Origin: Flavobacterium turcicum
GTDB lineage: Bacteria; Bacteroidota; Bacteroidia; Flavobacteriales; Flavobacteriaceae
DNA length: 64,000 nt
NCBI RefSeq assembly: GCF_011365745.1
Contig: NZ_JAAOBY010000001.1
Coordinates: forward strand, 558,001 to 622,000
Direction of reading: 5' to 3'
Both the position numbers and the translations under genes were made by a program. Below, piece after piece: positions 8,031-17,467 of this stretch. Within the stretch, counting starts at the first letter, position 1. Every line of letters begins with the position of its first letter. Under the pieces are notes generated by a model. It saw only the letters and a list, made by a program, of their open reading frames with translations, made no database searches and was not told the origin of the DNA.

Positions 8031-9068
8031 ATGGTTTTTTCTAAAACACTGATAAATTGGTACTTACAAAATAAACGTGATTTACCATGGCGTCATACAT
8101 CAAATCCCTACGCTATTTGGCTCTCTGAAATTATGTTGCAACAAACGCGTGTAGCGCAAGGTTTGCCGTATTTTTTGTCGTTTACCACTGCATTTCCAAC
8201 CGTTTTTGACCTCGCACAAGCCAATGAAGAGCAAGTTTTAAAGCTATGGCAGGGATTAGGGTATTATTCTAGAGCACGTAACTTGCATAAAACGGCGCAA
8301 TACATTGCCCAAGAGTTGTCAGGTGTTTTTCCGGGAACGTACAAACAGTTGTTGCTATTAAAAGGAGTGGGCGAGTACACCGCTGCTGCTATTGCCTCAT
8401 TTGCTTACAATGAAGCCGTTCCTGTGGTGGATGGGAATGTGTTTCGGGTGCTATCCCGTTATTTTGATGTGGAGACTGATATTGCTCAGGCTGCTGCCAA
8501 AAAAGAATTTGCAGCACTTGCGTCCGAGTTAATGCCTAAGGATGACCCCGCAATTTTTAACCAAGCCATTATGGAGTTTGGAGCCTTGCAATGCGTACCT
8601 AAAAATCCGGATTGTGCTAATTGTGTTTTTAATAATAGTTGCGTCGCTTTGCAGAAAAAGAAAGTGGATCAACTTCCTGTTAAGTCAAAAAAGCTCAAAG
8701 TACGAAATCGCTATTTTAATTATTTGGTTTTTGAGGACCTTCAAGGTAATACTTTGGTTCAAAAACGAACTGATAAAGGAATTTGGCATAATTTATATGA
8801 GTTCCCTGTTTATGAAACCGATAAAGAAGAGGATTGGTACCACGTTAATGAGCAAGTTCAGGAGGAGTATGGCAATGCGAAATCAAATCCTATTATATAT
8901 GAGTACAATGCTAAAAGTATCGTACATAAATTATCTCACCAACATTTGCATATTAAATTTTGGAAAGTACAAGTTTCCGAAACCTTAGAATCAGCTATCG
9001 ATATCGAAACTTTGCGCGCTTTTCCTTTTCCTATTGTCATTCATAATTTTATTGAAAAGGAACTTTAG
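8031..9068 (+). CDS. mutY: A/G-specific adenine glycosylase
   Basis: 345 residues. The catalytic Glu33 lies in SEIMLQQTRV, the helix-hairpin-helix is LLLLKGVGEYTAAA, and the catalytic Asp134 lies in PVVDGNVFRV. The [4Fe-4S] cluster ligands are C188, C195, C198 and C204 (C-x6-C-x2-C-x5-C). The C-terminal NUDIX-like domain recognises 8-oxoG. The enzyme removes adenine mispaired with 8-oxoguanine. A TACTTTTG -7 box lies at 8005-8012. It heads the co-directional series mutY-ssb-gldE-gldD, an arrangement known from Flavobacterium. Confidence 0.96.
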   Translation: MVFSKTLINWYLQNKRDLPWRHTSNPYAIWLSEIMLQQTRVAQGLPYFLSFTTAFPTVFDLAQANEEQVLKLWQGLGYYSRARNLHKTAQYIAQELSGVFPGTYKQLLLLKGVGEYTAAAIASFAYNEAVPVVDGNVFRVLSRYFDVETDIAQAAAKKEFAALASELMPKDDPAIFNQAIMEFGALQCVPKNPDCANCVFNNSCVALQKKKVDQLPVKSKKLKVRNRYFNYLVFEDLQGNTLVQKRTDKGIWHNLYEFPVYETDKEEDWYHVNEQVQEEYGNAKSNPIIYEYNAKSIVHKLSHQHLHIKFWKVQVSETLESAIDIETLRAFPFPIVIHNFIEKEL

Positions 9069-9111
9069 AATTTCCAAAAAAATGTACCTTTGGTAAATAC
9101 CACAAATTAAA

Positions 9112-9555
9112 ATGAACGGAACCTTAAATAAAGTCATGCTCATAGGTTATCTTGGCGATGCCATAAAGATGCACTATTTTGATGGTGGCAACTGTATTGG
9201 TCGCTTTCAGTTGGCCACTCATGAAGTGTATATCAATAAAACGACTAATGAAAAAATCACTTCTACCGAATGGCATAATTTGGTAGTACGCAATAAAGCC
9301 GCTGAACTTTGTGAAAAGTATTTGTCTAAAGGAGATAAAATTTATGTGGAAGGCAGAATAAAATCACGTCAATGGCAAGCTGAGGACGGAAGTACAAAGT
9401 TTGCTAACGAAATTCAAGTAACCGAATTTACCTTTTTGTCAACCAAAAAAGATACTGAAAACAGCAAATCGGTTACTAGTACTGATACCTCAAAAAATAG
9501 TAATTTTGAAAGCGATACACCACGCACATTGCCGATCAATGATTTGCCATTTTGA
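9112..9555 (+). CDS. ssb: Single-stranded DNA-binding protein
   Basis: 147 residues. The N-terminal OB-fold begins MNGTLNKVMLIGYLGD and includes EWHNLVVRNKAAELCEKYLSKGD and YVEGRIKSRQW. A Ser/Thr-rich linker leads to the C-terminal tip NDLPF, the partner-binding tail (usually DDLPF). It coats ssDNA in replication and repair. A -7 box TACCTTTG at 9085-9092 suggests its own promoter in the mutY-ssb gap. Confidence 0.95.
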   Translation: MNGTLNKVMLIGYLGDAIKMHYFDGGNCIGRFQLATHEVYINKTTNEKITSTEWHNLVVRNKAAELCEKYLSKGDKIYVEGRIKSRQWQAEDGSTKFANEIQVTEFTFLSTKKDTENSKSVTSTDTSKNSNFESDTPRTLPINDLPF

Positions 9556-9578
9556 TTGTTTAACTAACACCCTTTGAT

Positions 9579-10871
9579 TTGGACCCAGAGCCCAGTTTAC
9601 TTTTTTTTACTTTTGCGCCTACTAGCCAGCTATTGGTAGGTCTATTTATTTTTATACTAGTATTTTGTGCGGCTGTTGTAGCTGCGGCCGAAGTAGCTTT
9701 TTTTTCGCTTTCGGCAAAAGATATAGCACTGTTTCAGGTTTCTCCTTCAATTGAAAAAAAGTTGAGTCGTTTACTCAGCAAACCCAATAAACTGAGAGCA
9801 AGTTTAACTATTGCTAACAAAACTTTCTATTTGGCAATCATAATCCTCTTTTTGCAAGAGCTTAAAATGAGTTTTATTTTTTCTGAAAATTCTTCTGTTG
9901 TTAAAATTCTTGGAATCGTTTTTTTGATTGTAGTGTTGTTGTTTTTTGCAGATGTATTGCCCAAAGTACTCGCCAGCCGAAACAACTATTTTTTTGTAAA
10001 GAAGTTAATACTGCCTGTTTATTGGTTAGATGTGTTACTATCGCCAATAAGCGCTCCGATGCGAAAGTTGACATTGTATTTGCACCATAAGTTTACCAAA
10101 CAAAAAACTAATTTATCCGTTGATCAACTCTCGCAAGCACTGGAGTTAACAGCCGAAGATGCTACCTCAAGCGAAGAGCAAAAAATATTAGAAGGAATAG
10201 TAAGTTTTGGAAATACCGATACAAGGCAGGTAATGAGCCCGAGAATTGATATTTTTGCAATCGAAATTTCAGATTCGTTTGCAACCATTTATCCGCAAAT
10301 AATCGAAAAAGGATATTCAAGGATTCCTGTTTATAAGGACAATATTGATCAAATTGTTGGCGTTTTGTTTGTAAAAGATTTGTTGCCTTACATTCATACA
10401 CTTGATTTTGATTGGAAATTACTTTTACGCGAGCCCTTTTTTATACCTGAAAATAAAAAGCTCGATGATTTACTGAAAGATTTTCAAGGTATGAAAAGTC
10501 ACTTGGCTATTGTGGTTGATGAATACGGAGGAACTTCAGGATTGGTTTCGTTAGAAGATGTAATAGAAGAAATTGTGGGTGATATTAGCGATGAGTTTGA
10601 TGATGATAAAATCAATTATTCGCAAATTGACAGTAAGAATTTCCTTTTTGAAGGGAAGATAAATCTAAAGGATTTTTATCGTATCGTTCCTGTTGATTAC
10701 GAATTGTTTGAGGCTAACAAAGGTGAAGCTGAAACATTAGCGGGATTTATATTAGAAATAGAAGGTGGTTTTCCTAAAAAAAATCAAAAATTGGTTTTTG
10801 AAAATTGTCAGTTTACCATTGAGGCAGTCGACTCCAAAAGAATAAAACAAATTAAAGTAACGATTTTGTAA
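9579..10871 (+). CDS. gldE: Gliding motility-associated membrane protein GldE (CNNM/CBS family)
   Basis: 430 residues. The N-terminal DUF21 domain has about four membrane segments (for example LLVGLFIFILVFCAAVVAAA). A CBS-domain pair follows at about 205-325 (MSPRIDIFAI, GYSRIPVYKDN, VVDEYGGTSGLVSLEDV). The C-terminal CorC/HlyC domain begins near GDISDEF. The family includes putative magnesium/cobalt transporters. In Flavobacterium johnsoniae, GldE acts with GldD in gliding and the type IX secretion system. The start is TTG at 9579 (MDPEPSLL), 23 bp after ssb. gldD follows directly. Confidence 0.93.
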   Translation: MDPEPSLLFFTFAPTSQLLVGLFIFILVFCAAVVAAAEVAFFSLSAKDIALFQVSPSIEKKLSRLLSKPNKLRASLTIANKTFYLAIIILFLQELKMSFIFSENSSVVKILGIVFLIVVLLFFADVLPKVLASRNNYFFVKKLILPVYWLDVLLSPISAPMRKLTLYLHHKFTKQKTNLSVDQLSQALELTAEDATSSEEQKILEGIVSFGNTDTRQVMSPRIDIFAIEISDSFATIYPQIIEKGYSRIPVYKDNIDQIVGVLFVKDLLPYIHTLDFDWKLLLREPFFIPENKKLDDLLKDFQGMKSHLAIVVDEYGGTSGLVSLEDVIEEIVGDISDEFDDDKINYSQIDSKNFLFEGKINLKDFYRIVPVDYELFEANKGEAETLAGFILEIEGGFPKKNQKLVFENCQFTIEAVDSKRIKQIKVTIL

Positions 10872-10902
10872 TTATAAACTAGTTTTGCAGTGCAGTTTTA
10901 AA

Positions 10903-11478
10903 ATGAAAGCTAAGATGTTAAAAAAGATACCTGTTTTTGCGGTTTTATTGGTTAGTGCAATAAGTGTTATGTCCTGCAAAGACGAAATTTTACCAAAACC
11001 AAAGAGCTATTTGCGATTGGATTATCCAGAGGCCAAGTACGTTAATTTTGAAAATGAATGTCCATTTGTTTTCGAAATGAATGAAGATGCCGTTATAAAA
11101 AAAGATAAAGACTGTGGTTTGAGTATTACGTATCCTAAAATGAAGGCGACTATTTTTTTGACCTACCAGCCAGTCAATAAAAACATCAATAATTTGCTAC
11201 GCGAAGCACAAACATTGACGTATAAGCACGTGATCAAGGCAGATGATATTTTGGAGCAGCCGTATTTAAACACTGATAAAAAAGTGTACGGCATGTTTTA
11301 TCAAGTGAATGGTAATGCGGCAACCAATTCGCAGTTTTATGCAACAGATAGTACACGTCATTTTGTAACTGGTTCTGTTTATTTTTATGCAAAACCTAAT
11401 TTCGATTCTATTATGCCTGCGGCTAGTTACATTAAAAACGACATGCAGCGCTTAATGGAAACAATGAAGTGGAAGTAA
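10903..11478 (+). CDS. gldD: Gliding motility lipoprotein GldD
   Basis: 191 residues from the ATG at 10903; a TTG at 10885 would add six residues before the signal peptide. The signal peptide ends in a lipobox (SVMSC), so the mature protein is a lipoprotein beginning with Cys. The body KPKSYLRLDYPEAKY matches GldD. GldD is required for gliding and surface-protein secretion in F. johnsoniae, and gldE-gldD adjacency is conserved. It starts 31 bp after gldE, so the two are probably cotranscribed. A bidirectional terminator follows at 11501-11539. Confidence 0.93.
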   Translation: MKAKMLKKIPVFAVLLVSAISVMSCKDEILPKPKSYLRLDYPEAKYVNFENECPFVFEMNEDAVIKKDKDCGLSITYPKMKATIFLTYQPVNKNINNLLREAQTLTYKHVIKADDILEQPYLNTDKKVYGMFYQVNGNAATNSQFYATDSTRHFVTGSVYFYAKPNFDSIMPAASYIKNDMQRLMETMKWK

Positions 11479-11500
11479 TTCCATTGTTCTGAAATTCCCA

Positions 11501-11539
11501 AAAAAAAAAGCATTCCCGGTAAGAGAATGCTTTTTTTTT
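11501..11539. terminator. Bidirectional terminator between gldD and the HMA lipoprotein
   Basis: Stem AAAAAAAAAGCATTC/GAATGCTTTTTTTTT with a 9-nt loop. A-run and T-run flank the stem, so it works in both directions for the convergent genes. Confidence 0.9.
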
Positions 11540-11557
11540 GTTTAATGAAAAATCAAT

Positions 11558-11935
11558 TTACGATTTCATATTCGAAACCTTGTATGTTTTACCATCGGCA
11601 ACAGCCTCAACTGTTTGAGTTAGTTTAGCTGGCGATTGTGCAGTTTTGTCATAAACCACTGTAGCTAGTTTGGTGTCAAAGTCTACGGTAGCTTTTGATA
11701 CTCCCTCTAATTCGGTTAGTTCTTCTTGAATTGTTTTAGCACAACCTACAGCGCAAGTCATACCTTCCACAGCAAAAGTTGCGGTTTTTAAATTAGCGGC
11801 AGCAATTGGTTTTTTTGCTTGTGGTGCTGCGGTCAAGGCAAGCTCTGCTTTTGTTTTTTCTCTGGTATTTTCTTTGCAAGCTACCAATAAAGTACTTGCT
11901 AGTGTTAGAACGAGTATTGCTTTTAGTAGTTTCAT
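11558..11935 (-). CDS. Heavy-metal-associated (HMA) domain lipoprotein
   Basis: 125 residues. The signal peptide ends with lipobox LLVAC, and a Lys/Ala-rich linker precedes a C-terminal HMA domain (about 50-122). The metal motif reads GMTCAVGC, spacing the two cysteines CxxxC instead of the CxxC of copper chaperones such as Atx1/CopZ. The rest of the fold (ELEGVSKATVDFDTKLATVVYD) is conventional. It probably binds copper or another soft metal at the envelope. No P-type ATPase or regulator lies beside it, so the transport partner is unknown. Confidence 0.85.
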   Translation of the reverse strand: MKLLKAILVLTLASTLLVACKENTREKTKAELALTAAPQAKKPIAAANLKTATFAVEGMTCAVGCAKTIQEELTELEGVSKATVDFDTKLATVVYDKTAQSPAKLTQTVEAVADGKTYKVSNMKS

Positions 11936-12043
11936 AATGTGTATGTTTTTAAAGGAAATTCGAATTAAATTCTATGCAAAATTAACTAAAAAAAGCAGTG
12001 CTAATTCATAAAATAATTACAATTTTGAACCCAAATTACAAGT

Positions 12044-12910
12044 ATGGAAGCAAAGCAATTAAAATGGGTTTACTTAACGGTATTGGCCCTTGTGTGGGGA
12101 AGTTCGTTTATTTTGATAAAAAAAGGTCTCGTTGGTCTCACGCCACTGCAATTAGGGTCTTTGCGTATTTTGTTTGCAGCGCTATTTTTGGTGCTGATAG
12201 GTTTTAAAAGCATTTCTAAAATTCCTAGTTTCAAATGGAAATACATTGCGTTAACCTCTTTGTTTGGAACATTTATTCCGGCTTATTTATTTGCAATTGC
12301 GCAAACCGAAATAGATAGCTCGGTTAGTTCCATTTTAAATTCTTTAACGCCGCTCAATACTTTAATCTTAGGAGCCGTTTTTTTTGGTTTGCATTTTAAG
12401 CGAACGCAAATTATAGGGATTGTTATTGGTTTAGCAGGAAGCGCTTTGCTTATTTTAAATGGTGCTATGCATCATCCAGAGCAAAATTACTGGTATGCTA
12501 TTTTAGTTTTAATTGCCTCTATTTGTTATGCCTTAAATGTCAATTTAATCAAAAAGTATTTGCATGATTTGAGTCCGCTGAGCATAACCACGGGTAATTT
12601 TATAGTTTTAAGTCTGCCTGCTTTGGCGGTTTTGTTTGCCTCTGGTTTTTTTGATGTGGTGCAGCAAGAACAAGTGCAGCAATCAGTACTTTATATCATA
12701 GTATTGGGAGTAGTAGGAACTGGTATTGCTAATATTTTATTTTTTAAACTGATTCAAATGTCATCGCCAGTATTTGCAACATCAGTAACGTATTTAATCC
12801 CGGTGGTGGCATTTTGTTGGGGTTTACTAGATCAAGAAATGCTAACTCCTGTTCAGTTTTTAGGTGCTTTCATTGTATTGATCGGTGTGTATTTATCAGC
12901 TAAGAAATAA
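12044..12910 (+). CDS. EamA/DMT-family transporter
   Basis: 288 residues with ten predicted membrane segments in two EamA halves. The start LKWVYLTVLALVWGSSFILIKKGL is characteristic, and the second half begins near YWYAILVLIASICYALNVN. Family members export amino acids, nucleotides or other metabolites across the inner membrane; the substrate cannot be told from sequence. It stands alone, upstream of a bidirectional terminator. Confidence 0.9.
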   Translation: MEAKQLKWVYLTVLALVWGSSFILIKKGLVGLTPLQLGSLRILFAALFLVLIGFKSISKIPSFKWKYIALTSLFGTFIPAYLFAIAQTEIDSSVSSILNSLTPLNTLILGAVFFGLHFKRTQIIGIVIGLAGSALLILNGAMHHPEQNYWYAILVLIASICYALNVNLIKKYLHDLSPLSITTGNFIVLSLPALAVLFASGFFDVVQQEQVQQSVLYIIVLGVVGTGIANILFFKLIQMSSPVFATSVTYLIPVVAFCWGLLDQEMLTPVQFLGAFIVLIGVYLSAKK

Positions 12911-13043
12911 ATGCGTTGTCATAATTTTTCACGAAAGTATTTAGTTTTAAGTTAACGTTTTCACTAGTTTAGTGAGTTTCGTTTGAAGAAAATTTGCTAC
13001 CAAATAATATCGAAGTAGCGCTTATCTGGTAATTATCAGAAGC

Positions 13044-13076
13044 AAAAAAGGCTGCCTAGTTCTAGACAGCCTTTTG
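13044..13076. terminator. Bidirectional terminator between EamA and M16 genes
   Basis: Stem AAAAGGCTGCCTAG/CTAGACAGCCTTTT (one mismatch, 2-nt loop) with flanking A and T runs, between convergent genes. Confidence 0.85.
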
Positions 13077-13094
13077 TATTATATGGTGTTTTGA

Positions 13095-15143
13095 TTATTG
13101 AAAATCAGCATCAGTTACACCTTCGTTTACTTTTACTTCAGATAATTTAATATCTAAATCAAAACCAACATTTTGAATAATGTTAAACGGAAGTTTTACT
13201 CCTTTTACATCTCTGTAATCCGAATAGTTAGTTGTTTTGGTCATACTTTTTCCGCCTTGTTCCATTAAAATAGATTCAGCAATTTTAAGACCTGAAGATA
13301 CATCAAAATACAAAGTAGTTTTTCCGTTTTTCACAGCGTAAGCTTCTTTTCCGTTGATGATTTCGATAGATTCTAATTTTAGATCTTGTTGTTTAGCAAG
13401 TGATAATTCTGGTATTGGCATAGCAACTGCTCTCATTTCAGCAAGTGCAGCTCCTTCAATGTTCTGACGCTGTCCTTGTTGCATTACGTAGCCACCTTTT
13501 TCGTTTACTACTTGTTTCATTAAACTCATAGTTCCCATTGCTAACTCTACCATGATTTTTCCTTTTACATCAGATTTTGAGGTAAAACTCAATGGTGATG
13601 GTGCTTGTGGAATTGTTGTAGAACCTATCATCGTAACTGTTTTTACAGCCGTTGCTGCTTTTTCGCCACCAATAGCTTTAATGTAATTGTCAAGAACTGT
13701 TTTTGCAGTAACACCTGCTGGCACCGCTTTTTTCATTTCTGGTTTTGAAGTAGGATTACCGTATTTGTCAAAATAGTAAATAGGGTATTTTAGTTTTTCT
13801 AATCCAGAAACCACATCAGCTGCTTTTCCAACAATGATAATACGGCTGTTGTCAGCTAAGAAGTATTTGTTAGCAACTCTCATTACATCATCTGCAGTTA
13901 CAGCACTGATGTTTTTGATGTAGTTCTCGTAAAAATCAGCTGGCAAACCTTGTGTTTTTGTTCTCAATGCGTACCCAGCAACGGTTTGTGGTTTTTCAAT
14001 TTGCATTACAAAACGACCTATATAACCTGCTTTTACATTAGCCAACATTTCATCGGTAACTTTTTCGGTTCTGATTTTTTTGTATTCTTTGAAAATTTCA
14101 ACAACGGTACTGTCAGTTACTGCGTTACGTACTTGAGTCGAAGCGCTAAAAGTAGAGATTCTTTTGTCGCCGTAAATTCCAGTGCGCGCACCGTAAGTCC
14201 ATCCGTGAGCTTCTCTTAAGTTCATGTTGATGTAGCTATTAAAGTCACCACCTAGGATTTGATTCGCAATTAAAACTGCAAAATAATCTGGATCAGTCAT
14301 TTTTAAATTAGACATGTTTACCACATTAACTTCTGACTGGACTGCGTTAGGCATGTCTACAAAGTTAATTTGTGTTTTTGTCACATCTTTTGGATCAGCA
14401 AAGGCAAGAGATGGTGCAGCAGCTTTTTTCCAAGAACCAAAGAATTTTTCGACCATTTTCTTAGTTTCAGTCACTTTTACATCACCTACTATAATAAGGT
14501 AAGCATTGCTTGGTACAAAATAAGTACTATAGTTAGCTTGTACGTCAGCAAGCGTTACATTTTTCAATGTAGCTTCGCTTACATATTCTCCTGCAGGATG
14601 GTTTTTTCCGTATGTTAAAACATCAACCACACGCGCTGAAACAGCTGAAACACTTTTTTCATTCGACTTTAAGCCTTCAATTAATTTAGCTTTTTCTTTA
14701 TCGAATTCTTCTTGCGTGAATTTAGGATTCAAAGCACCGTCTGCCATTAATTCTAAAACACGACCTGCGTATTTAGATAGTGAACTTGCAGAGGCTCCGT
14801 TAGAACTAAAATTGATGTTAGCTCCTAAAAAATCTACCTCTTCATTGAAGGCAGTTTTAGAGATTTTGGTAGTACCGCTTCCCATAAGGCTGCTAGTCAT
14901 ATCAGATACTCCTTTTTTGTCACCTTCAGTATACGGATCGTTGTCTAGAGTAAGACTAAAAGATACACGTGGAAGTTTATGATTTTCAACCACAAGTACT
15001 TTTAAACCGTTTTTTAATTCAAAAGTAACTGGTTTTCCAATTTTTATAGTTGGAGCTGCTCCTGGTTTTGGCTGGGGTATGATCTGTCCTTGCATAATAA
15101 CTGTTAAGAACAAGCTGGATATAATTAATATTGATTTTTTCAT
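13095..15143 (-). CDS. M16-family zinc-peptidase homologue without zinc motif, with C-terminal extension
   Basis: 682 residues with an N-terminal signal peptide. The M16 fold spans about 25-460. At the position of the HxxEH zinc motif the sequence reads GVSDMTSSLMGSGT, so this chain is probably non-catalytic. In bacterial two-chain M16 proteases such a subunit keeps the substrate-binding motif (here GWTYGARTGIYGD). The last 200 residues form an extra domain, partly resembling outer-membrane lipoprotein-sorting (LolA-like) folds (TLYFDVSSGLKIAESI, TNYSDYRDVKGVKLPFNI). It follows the catalytic partner by 11 bp in one operon. Confidence 0.9.
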   Translation of the reverse strand: MKKSILIISSLFLTVIMQGQIIPQPKPGAAPTIKIGKPVTFELKNGLKVLVVENHKLPRVSFSLTLDNDPYTEGDKKGVSDMTSSLMGSGTTKISKTAFNEEVDFLGANINFSSNGASASSLSKYAGRVLELMADGALNPKFTQEEFDKEKAKLIEGLKSNEKSVSAVSARVVDVLTYGKNHPAGEYVSEATLKNVTLADVQANYSTYFVPSNAYLIIVGDVKVTETKKMVEKFFGSWKKAAAPSLAFADPKDVTKTQINFVDMPNAVQSEVNVVNMSNLKMTDPDYFAVLIANQILGGDFNSYINMNLREAHGWTYGARTGIYGDKRISTFSASTQVRNAVTDSTVVEIFKEYKKIRTEKVTDEMLANVKAGYIGRFVMQIEKPQTVAGYALRTKTQGLPADFYENYIKNISAVTADDVMRVANKYFLADNSRIIIVGKAADVVSGLEKLKYPIYYFDKYGNPTSKPEMKKAVPAGVTAKTVLDNYIKAIGGEKAATAVKTVTMIGSTTIPQAPSPLSFTSKSDVKGKIMVELAMGTMSLMKQVVNEKGGYVMQQGQRQNIEGAALAEMRAVAMPIPELSLAKQQDLKLESIEIINGKEAYAVKNGKTTLYFDVSSGLKIAESILMEQGGKSMTKTTNYSDYRDVKGVKLPFNIIQNVGFDLDIKLSEVKVNEGVTDADFQ

Positions 15144-15154
15144 GATGAGATATC

Positions 15155-16480
15155 TTATTTTTGAGCTTTGTCTTTAGATGGCACATAATCCAAAACTAAT
15201 CTTTGGTTTGGATTTAAATATTTTTTAGCAACTTCTCTAATCTCTTCACGAGTTATAGAACGGTAAATGTCGATTTCAGTATTGATTAGGTTAATATCTC
15301 CGTACAATAAATGGTAAGTTGCTAAGTTGTCAGCAATACCGTCGATGGTTGAGTTGCTGTTTACGTATTGATTCTCAAATTTGTTTTGTAATTTTTGCAA
15401 ATCGTTTTCTGATAATAATTCAGTTTGAAGTTTCGCAATTTCAGCATCAATTTCAGCTAAAATACCTTCAGCTGTGTTAGGAGCCTGCGGCAAGCCGTAA
15501 ATGATGTAGCTTCCGTAGTCCTCTTGGTTGTTGCTAAAAGCACCAATTTGCAATGCCATTTTCTTGTCGTCAACAATTTTTTTGTACAATCTTGAGCTTT
15601 TTCCATCGCTTAAAAGAGAAGAAATCATATCCAAAACTCTAGCATCTCTGGTTTTCATTGATGGCGTTCTGTAGGCTGCTACGATTGCTGGAATTTGAAT
15701 ATTAGGATCTTCAAATGTAGCTTTAATTGTTTGTGTAATTGGTTCCTCTACAAAAGTTTCTCTCTTAACTGCAGCTCCTTTTTTAATTGGTCCAAAATAT
15801 TTTTGAATCCATTCTTTGGCTTGCTCTGGTTTAAAATCACCTGCTACAACAAGAACAGCGTTATTTGGCACATAGAATTTCTTGTTGAATGCTTGAAATT
15901 CTTCTAAAGTAGCGGCGTCAAGGTGATCCATTGAACCAATAGTTGCCCAACGGTAAGGGTGTTTTTTAAAGATGTTCTTTTTTACTTCGGCTAAGAAATT
16001 CCCGTAAGGTTGATTGTCAACACGCAATCTTTTTTCTTCTTTAACTACTTCATTTTGAGTGTCAACTCCAATTTGGTTAATTACCGGGTGTAGCATTCTT
16101 TCTGCTTCCATCCATAATCCTAGTTCTAGGTTATTTGATGGAAATACTTCGTAATAATAGGTTCTATCGTCAGTAGTGTTGGCATTGTTCACACCACCAT
16201 TACCGGTTACGATTTTAAACCATTCACCACGTTTTATATTCTCTGTTCCTTCAAATAATAAGTGTTCGAAAAAGTGTGCAAAACCAGTTCTTTCTGGATT
16301 TTCGTCTTTGGCACCTACATGGTACATTACAGAGGTAATTACAGTTGGAGCCGATGGGTCATTGTGTAAAATGACGTGTAAGCCATTGTCAAGTTTGTAT
16401 TCCTCAAAAGCTACTTTTTGTGCAGAAGCTACTCCTCCTAGCATAAATAAAGCACCTAAAGCCATTAATGAATTTTTCAT
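15155..16480 (-). CDS. M16-family zinc peptidase, catalytic chain
   Basis: 441 residues with a signal peptide (ends GGVASAQ). The inverted zinc motif HFFEH is at residues 69-73, with the downstream glutamate in NEVVKEEKR. Gly-rich loops and the R/Y substrate-binding region are in the second half. It degrades peptides or unfolded proteins in the periplasm or outside the cell. It is the upstream gene of a two-gene operon with the zinc-less chain at 13095-15143, so a heterodimer like the mitochondrial processing peptidase is likely. Confidence 0.93.
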   Translation of the reverse strand: MKNSLMALGALFMLGGVASAQKVAFEEYKLDNGLHVILHNDPSAPTVITSVMYHVGAKDENPERTGFAHFFEHLLFEGTENIKRGEWFKIVTGNGGVNNANTTDDRTYYYEVFPSNNLELGLWMEAERMLHPVINQIGVDTQNEVVKEEKRLRVDNQPYGNFLAEVKKNIFKKHPYRWATIGSMDHLDAATLEEFQAFNKKFYVPNNAVLVVAGDFKPEQAKEWIQKYFGPIKKGAAVKRETFVEEPITQTIKATFEDPNIQIPAIVAAYRTPSMKTRDARVLDMISSLLSDGKSSRLYKKIVDDKKMALQIGAFSNNQEDYGSYIIYGLPQAPNTAEGILAEIDAEIAKLQTELLSENDLQKLQNKFENQYVNSNSTIDGIADNLATYHLLYGDINLINTEIDIYRSITREEIREVAKKYLNPNQRLVLDYVPSKDKAQK

Positions 16481-16642
16481 AAGGTTAATAATTTTGTTAA
16501 GTATGGTAATTTGTAATACTATGATGGGTTTTGTTACAGTCGAAATTAATATAATTTAAACTTTAACAACTGTTTGGGTTGAGGTTGATAAATATCAAGA
16601 AAATCAAGGTTTTATAGGTTTTGAATAAATTTTATAGTTGTA

Positions 16643-16673
16643 ATTGCAGATTAAAAATATAATTGTATATTTG
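16643..16673 (+). promoter_or_regulatory. Promoter of rplU-rpmA
   Basis: ATTG, 19 nt, TATATTTG: a good match to the Bacteroidota consensus, 30 nt before the rplU start codon. Confidence 0.65.
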
Positions 16674-16703
16674 CAACCTTAAAAATTATTAAAACAATTC
16701 AGT

Positions 16704-17126
16704 ATGTATGCAATCGTAGAGATAGCAGGGCAACAATTTAAAGTAAGCAAAGACTTAAAGGTTTATGTAAACCGTTTGTCTAACGAAGAAGGTTCAAAAG
16801 TTACTTTTGACAAAGTTCTTTTAGTAGATGACAACGGAGCAATCACTTTAGGCGCCCCAGCTATAGAAGGTGCTTCAGTAGAAGCTAAAGTGTTACAACA
16901 CTTAAAAGGAGATAAAGTTATCGTTTTCAAAAAGAAAAGAAGAAAAGGATACAAAAAGAGAAACGGTCACAGACAATATCTTACTCAAATTGTAATTGAA
17001 GGTATTACTGGTGTTGGTGCTAAAAAAGCAGCTCCTAAAAAAGCAGCAGCTGAGGCAACTACAGAAGAAGTAGAGGCTCCTAAGAAAAAAGCGGCTAAAG
17101 CTAAAAAAGAAGATACTCAAGAATAA
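16704..17126 (+). CDS. rplU: 50S ribosomal protein L21
   Basis: 140 residues. The bL21 domain covers about the first 102 (MYAIVEIAGQQFKVSKD; KKKRRKGYKKRNGHRQ). A Lys/Ala/Glu-rich tail of about 38 residues follows, common in Bacteroidota. It binds 23S rRNA in the large subunit. The promoter lies at 16643-16673 and rpmA follows after 23 bp. Confidence 0.97.
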   Translation: MYAIVEIAGQQFKVSKDLKVYVNRLSNEEGSKVTFDKVLLVDDNGAITLGAPAIEGASVEAKVLQHLKGDKVIVFKKKRRKGYKKRNGHRQYLTQIVIEGITGVGAKKAAPKKAAAEATTEEVEAPKKKAAKAKKEDTQE

Positions 17127-17149
17127 TAACAAAATAAAACTAATACGTC

Positions 17150-17416
17150 ATGGCTCACAAGAAAGGTGTCGGTAGTTCGAAGAATGGTAGAGAATCAGAA
17201 TCAAAACGTTTAGGCGTTAAGATTTTTGGTGGTCAGGCTGCTATTGCTGGGAACATCATCGTAAGACAAAGAGGTTCAAAACATAATCCAGGTGCTAATG
17301 TTTACATCAGTAAAGATCACACACTACACGCAAGAGTAGATGGAGTTGTTTTATTCCAAAAGAAAAGAGATAACAAATCTTATGTTTCTATCCTTCCATT
17401 TGAAGTTGAAGCATAA
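17150..17416 (+). CDS. rpmA: 50S ribosomal protein L27
   Basis: 88 residues. It begins [22 protein letters not shown], with no cleavable N-terminal extension of the Firmicute type. It contains [18 protein letters not shown]. The N-terminus reaches the peptidyl-transferase centre. It is cotranscribed with rplU, the usual pair, and followed by an intrinsic terminator. Confidence 0.97.
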   Translation: MAHKKGVGSSKNGRESESKRLGVKIFGGQAAIAGNIIVRQRGSKHNPGANVYISKDHTLHARVDGVVLFQKKRDNKSYVSILPFEVEA

Positions 17417-17435
17417 TTGATTTTCTCAAGTCATT

Positions 17436-17467
17436 AAAAAACCCATTTCGAAAGAAATGGGTTTTTT
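17436..17467 (+). terminator. Terminator of rplU-rpmA
   Basis: Stem AAAAAACCCATTTC/GAAATGGGTTTTTT closed by a GAAA loop, followed by T residues. Confidence 0.92.

Noticed and set aside
8542..8988. 148-codon ORF inside mutY
   Set aside because: Out-of-frame shadow of a well-conserved gene, with no recognisable motif.
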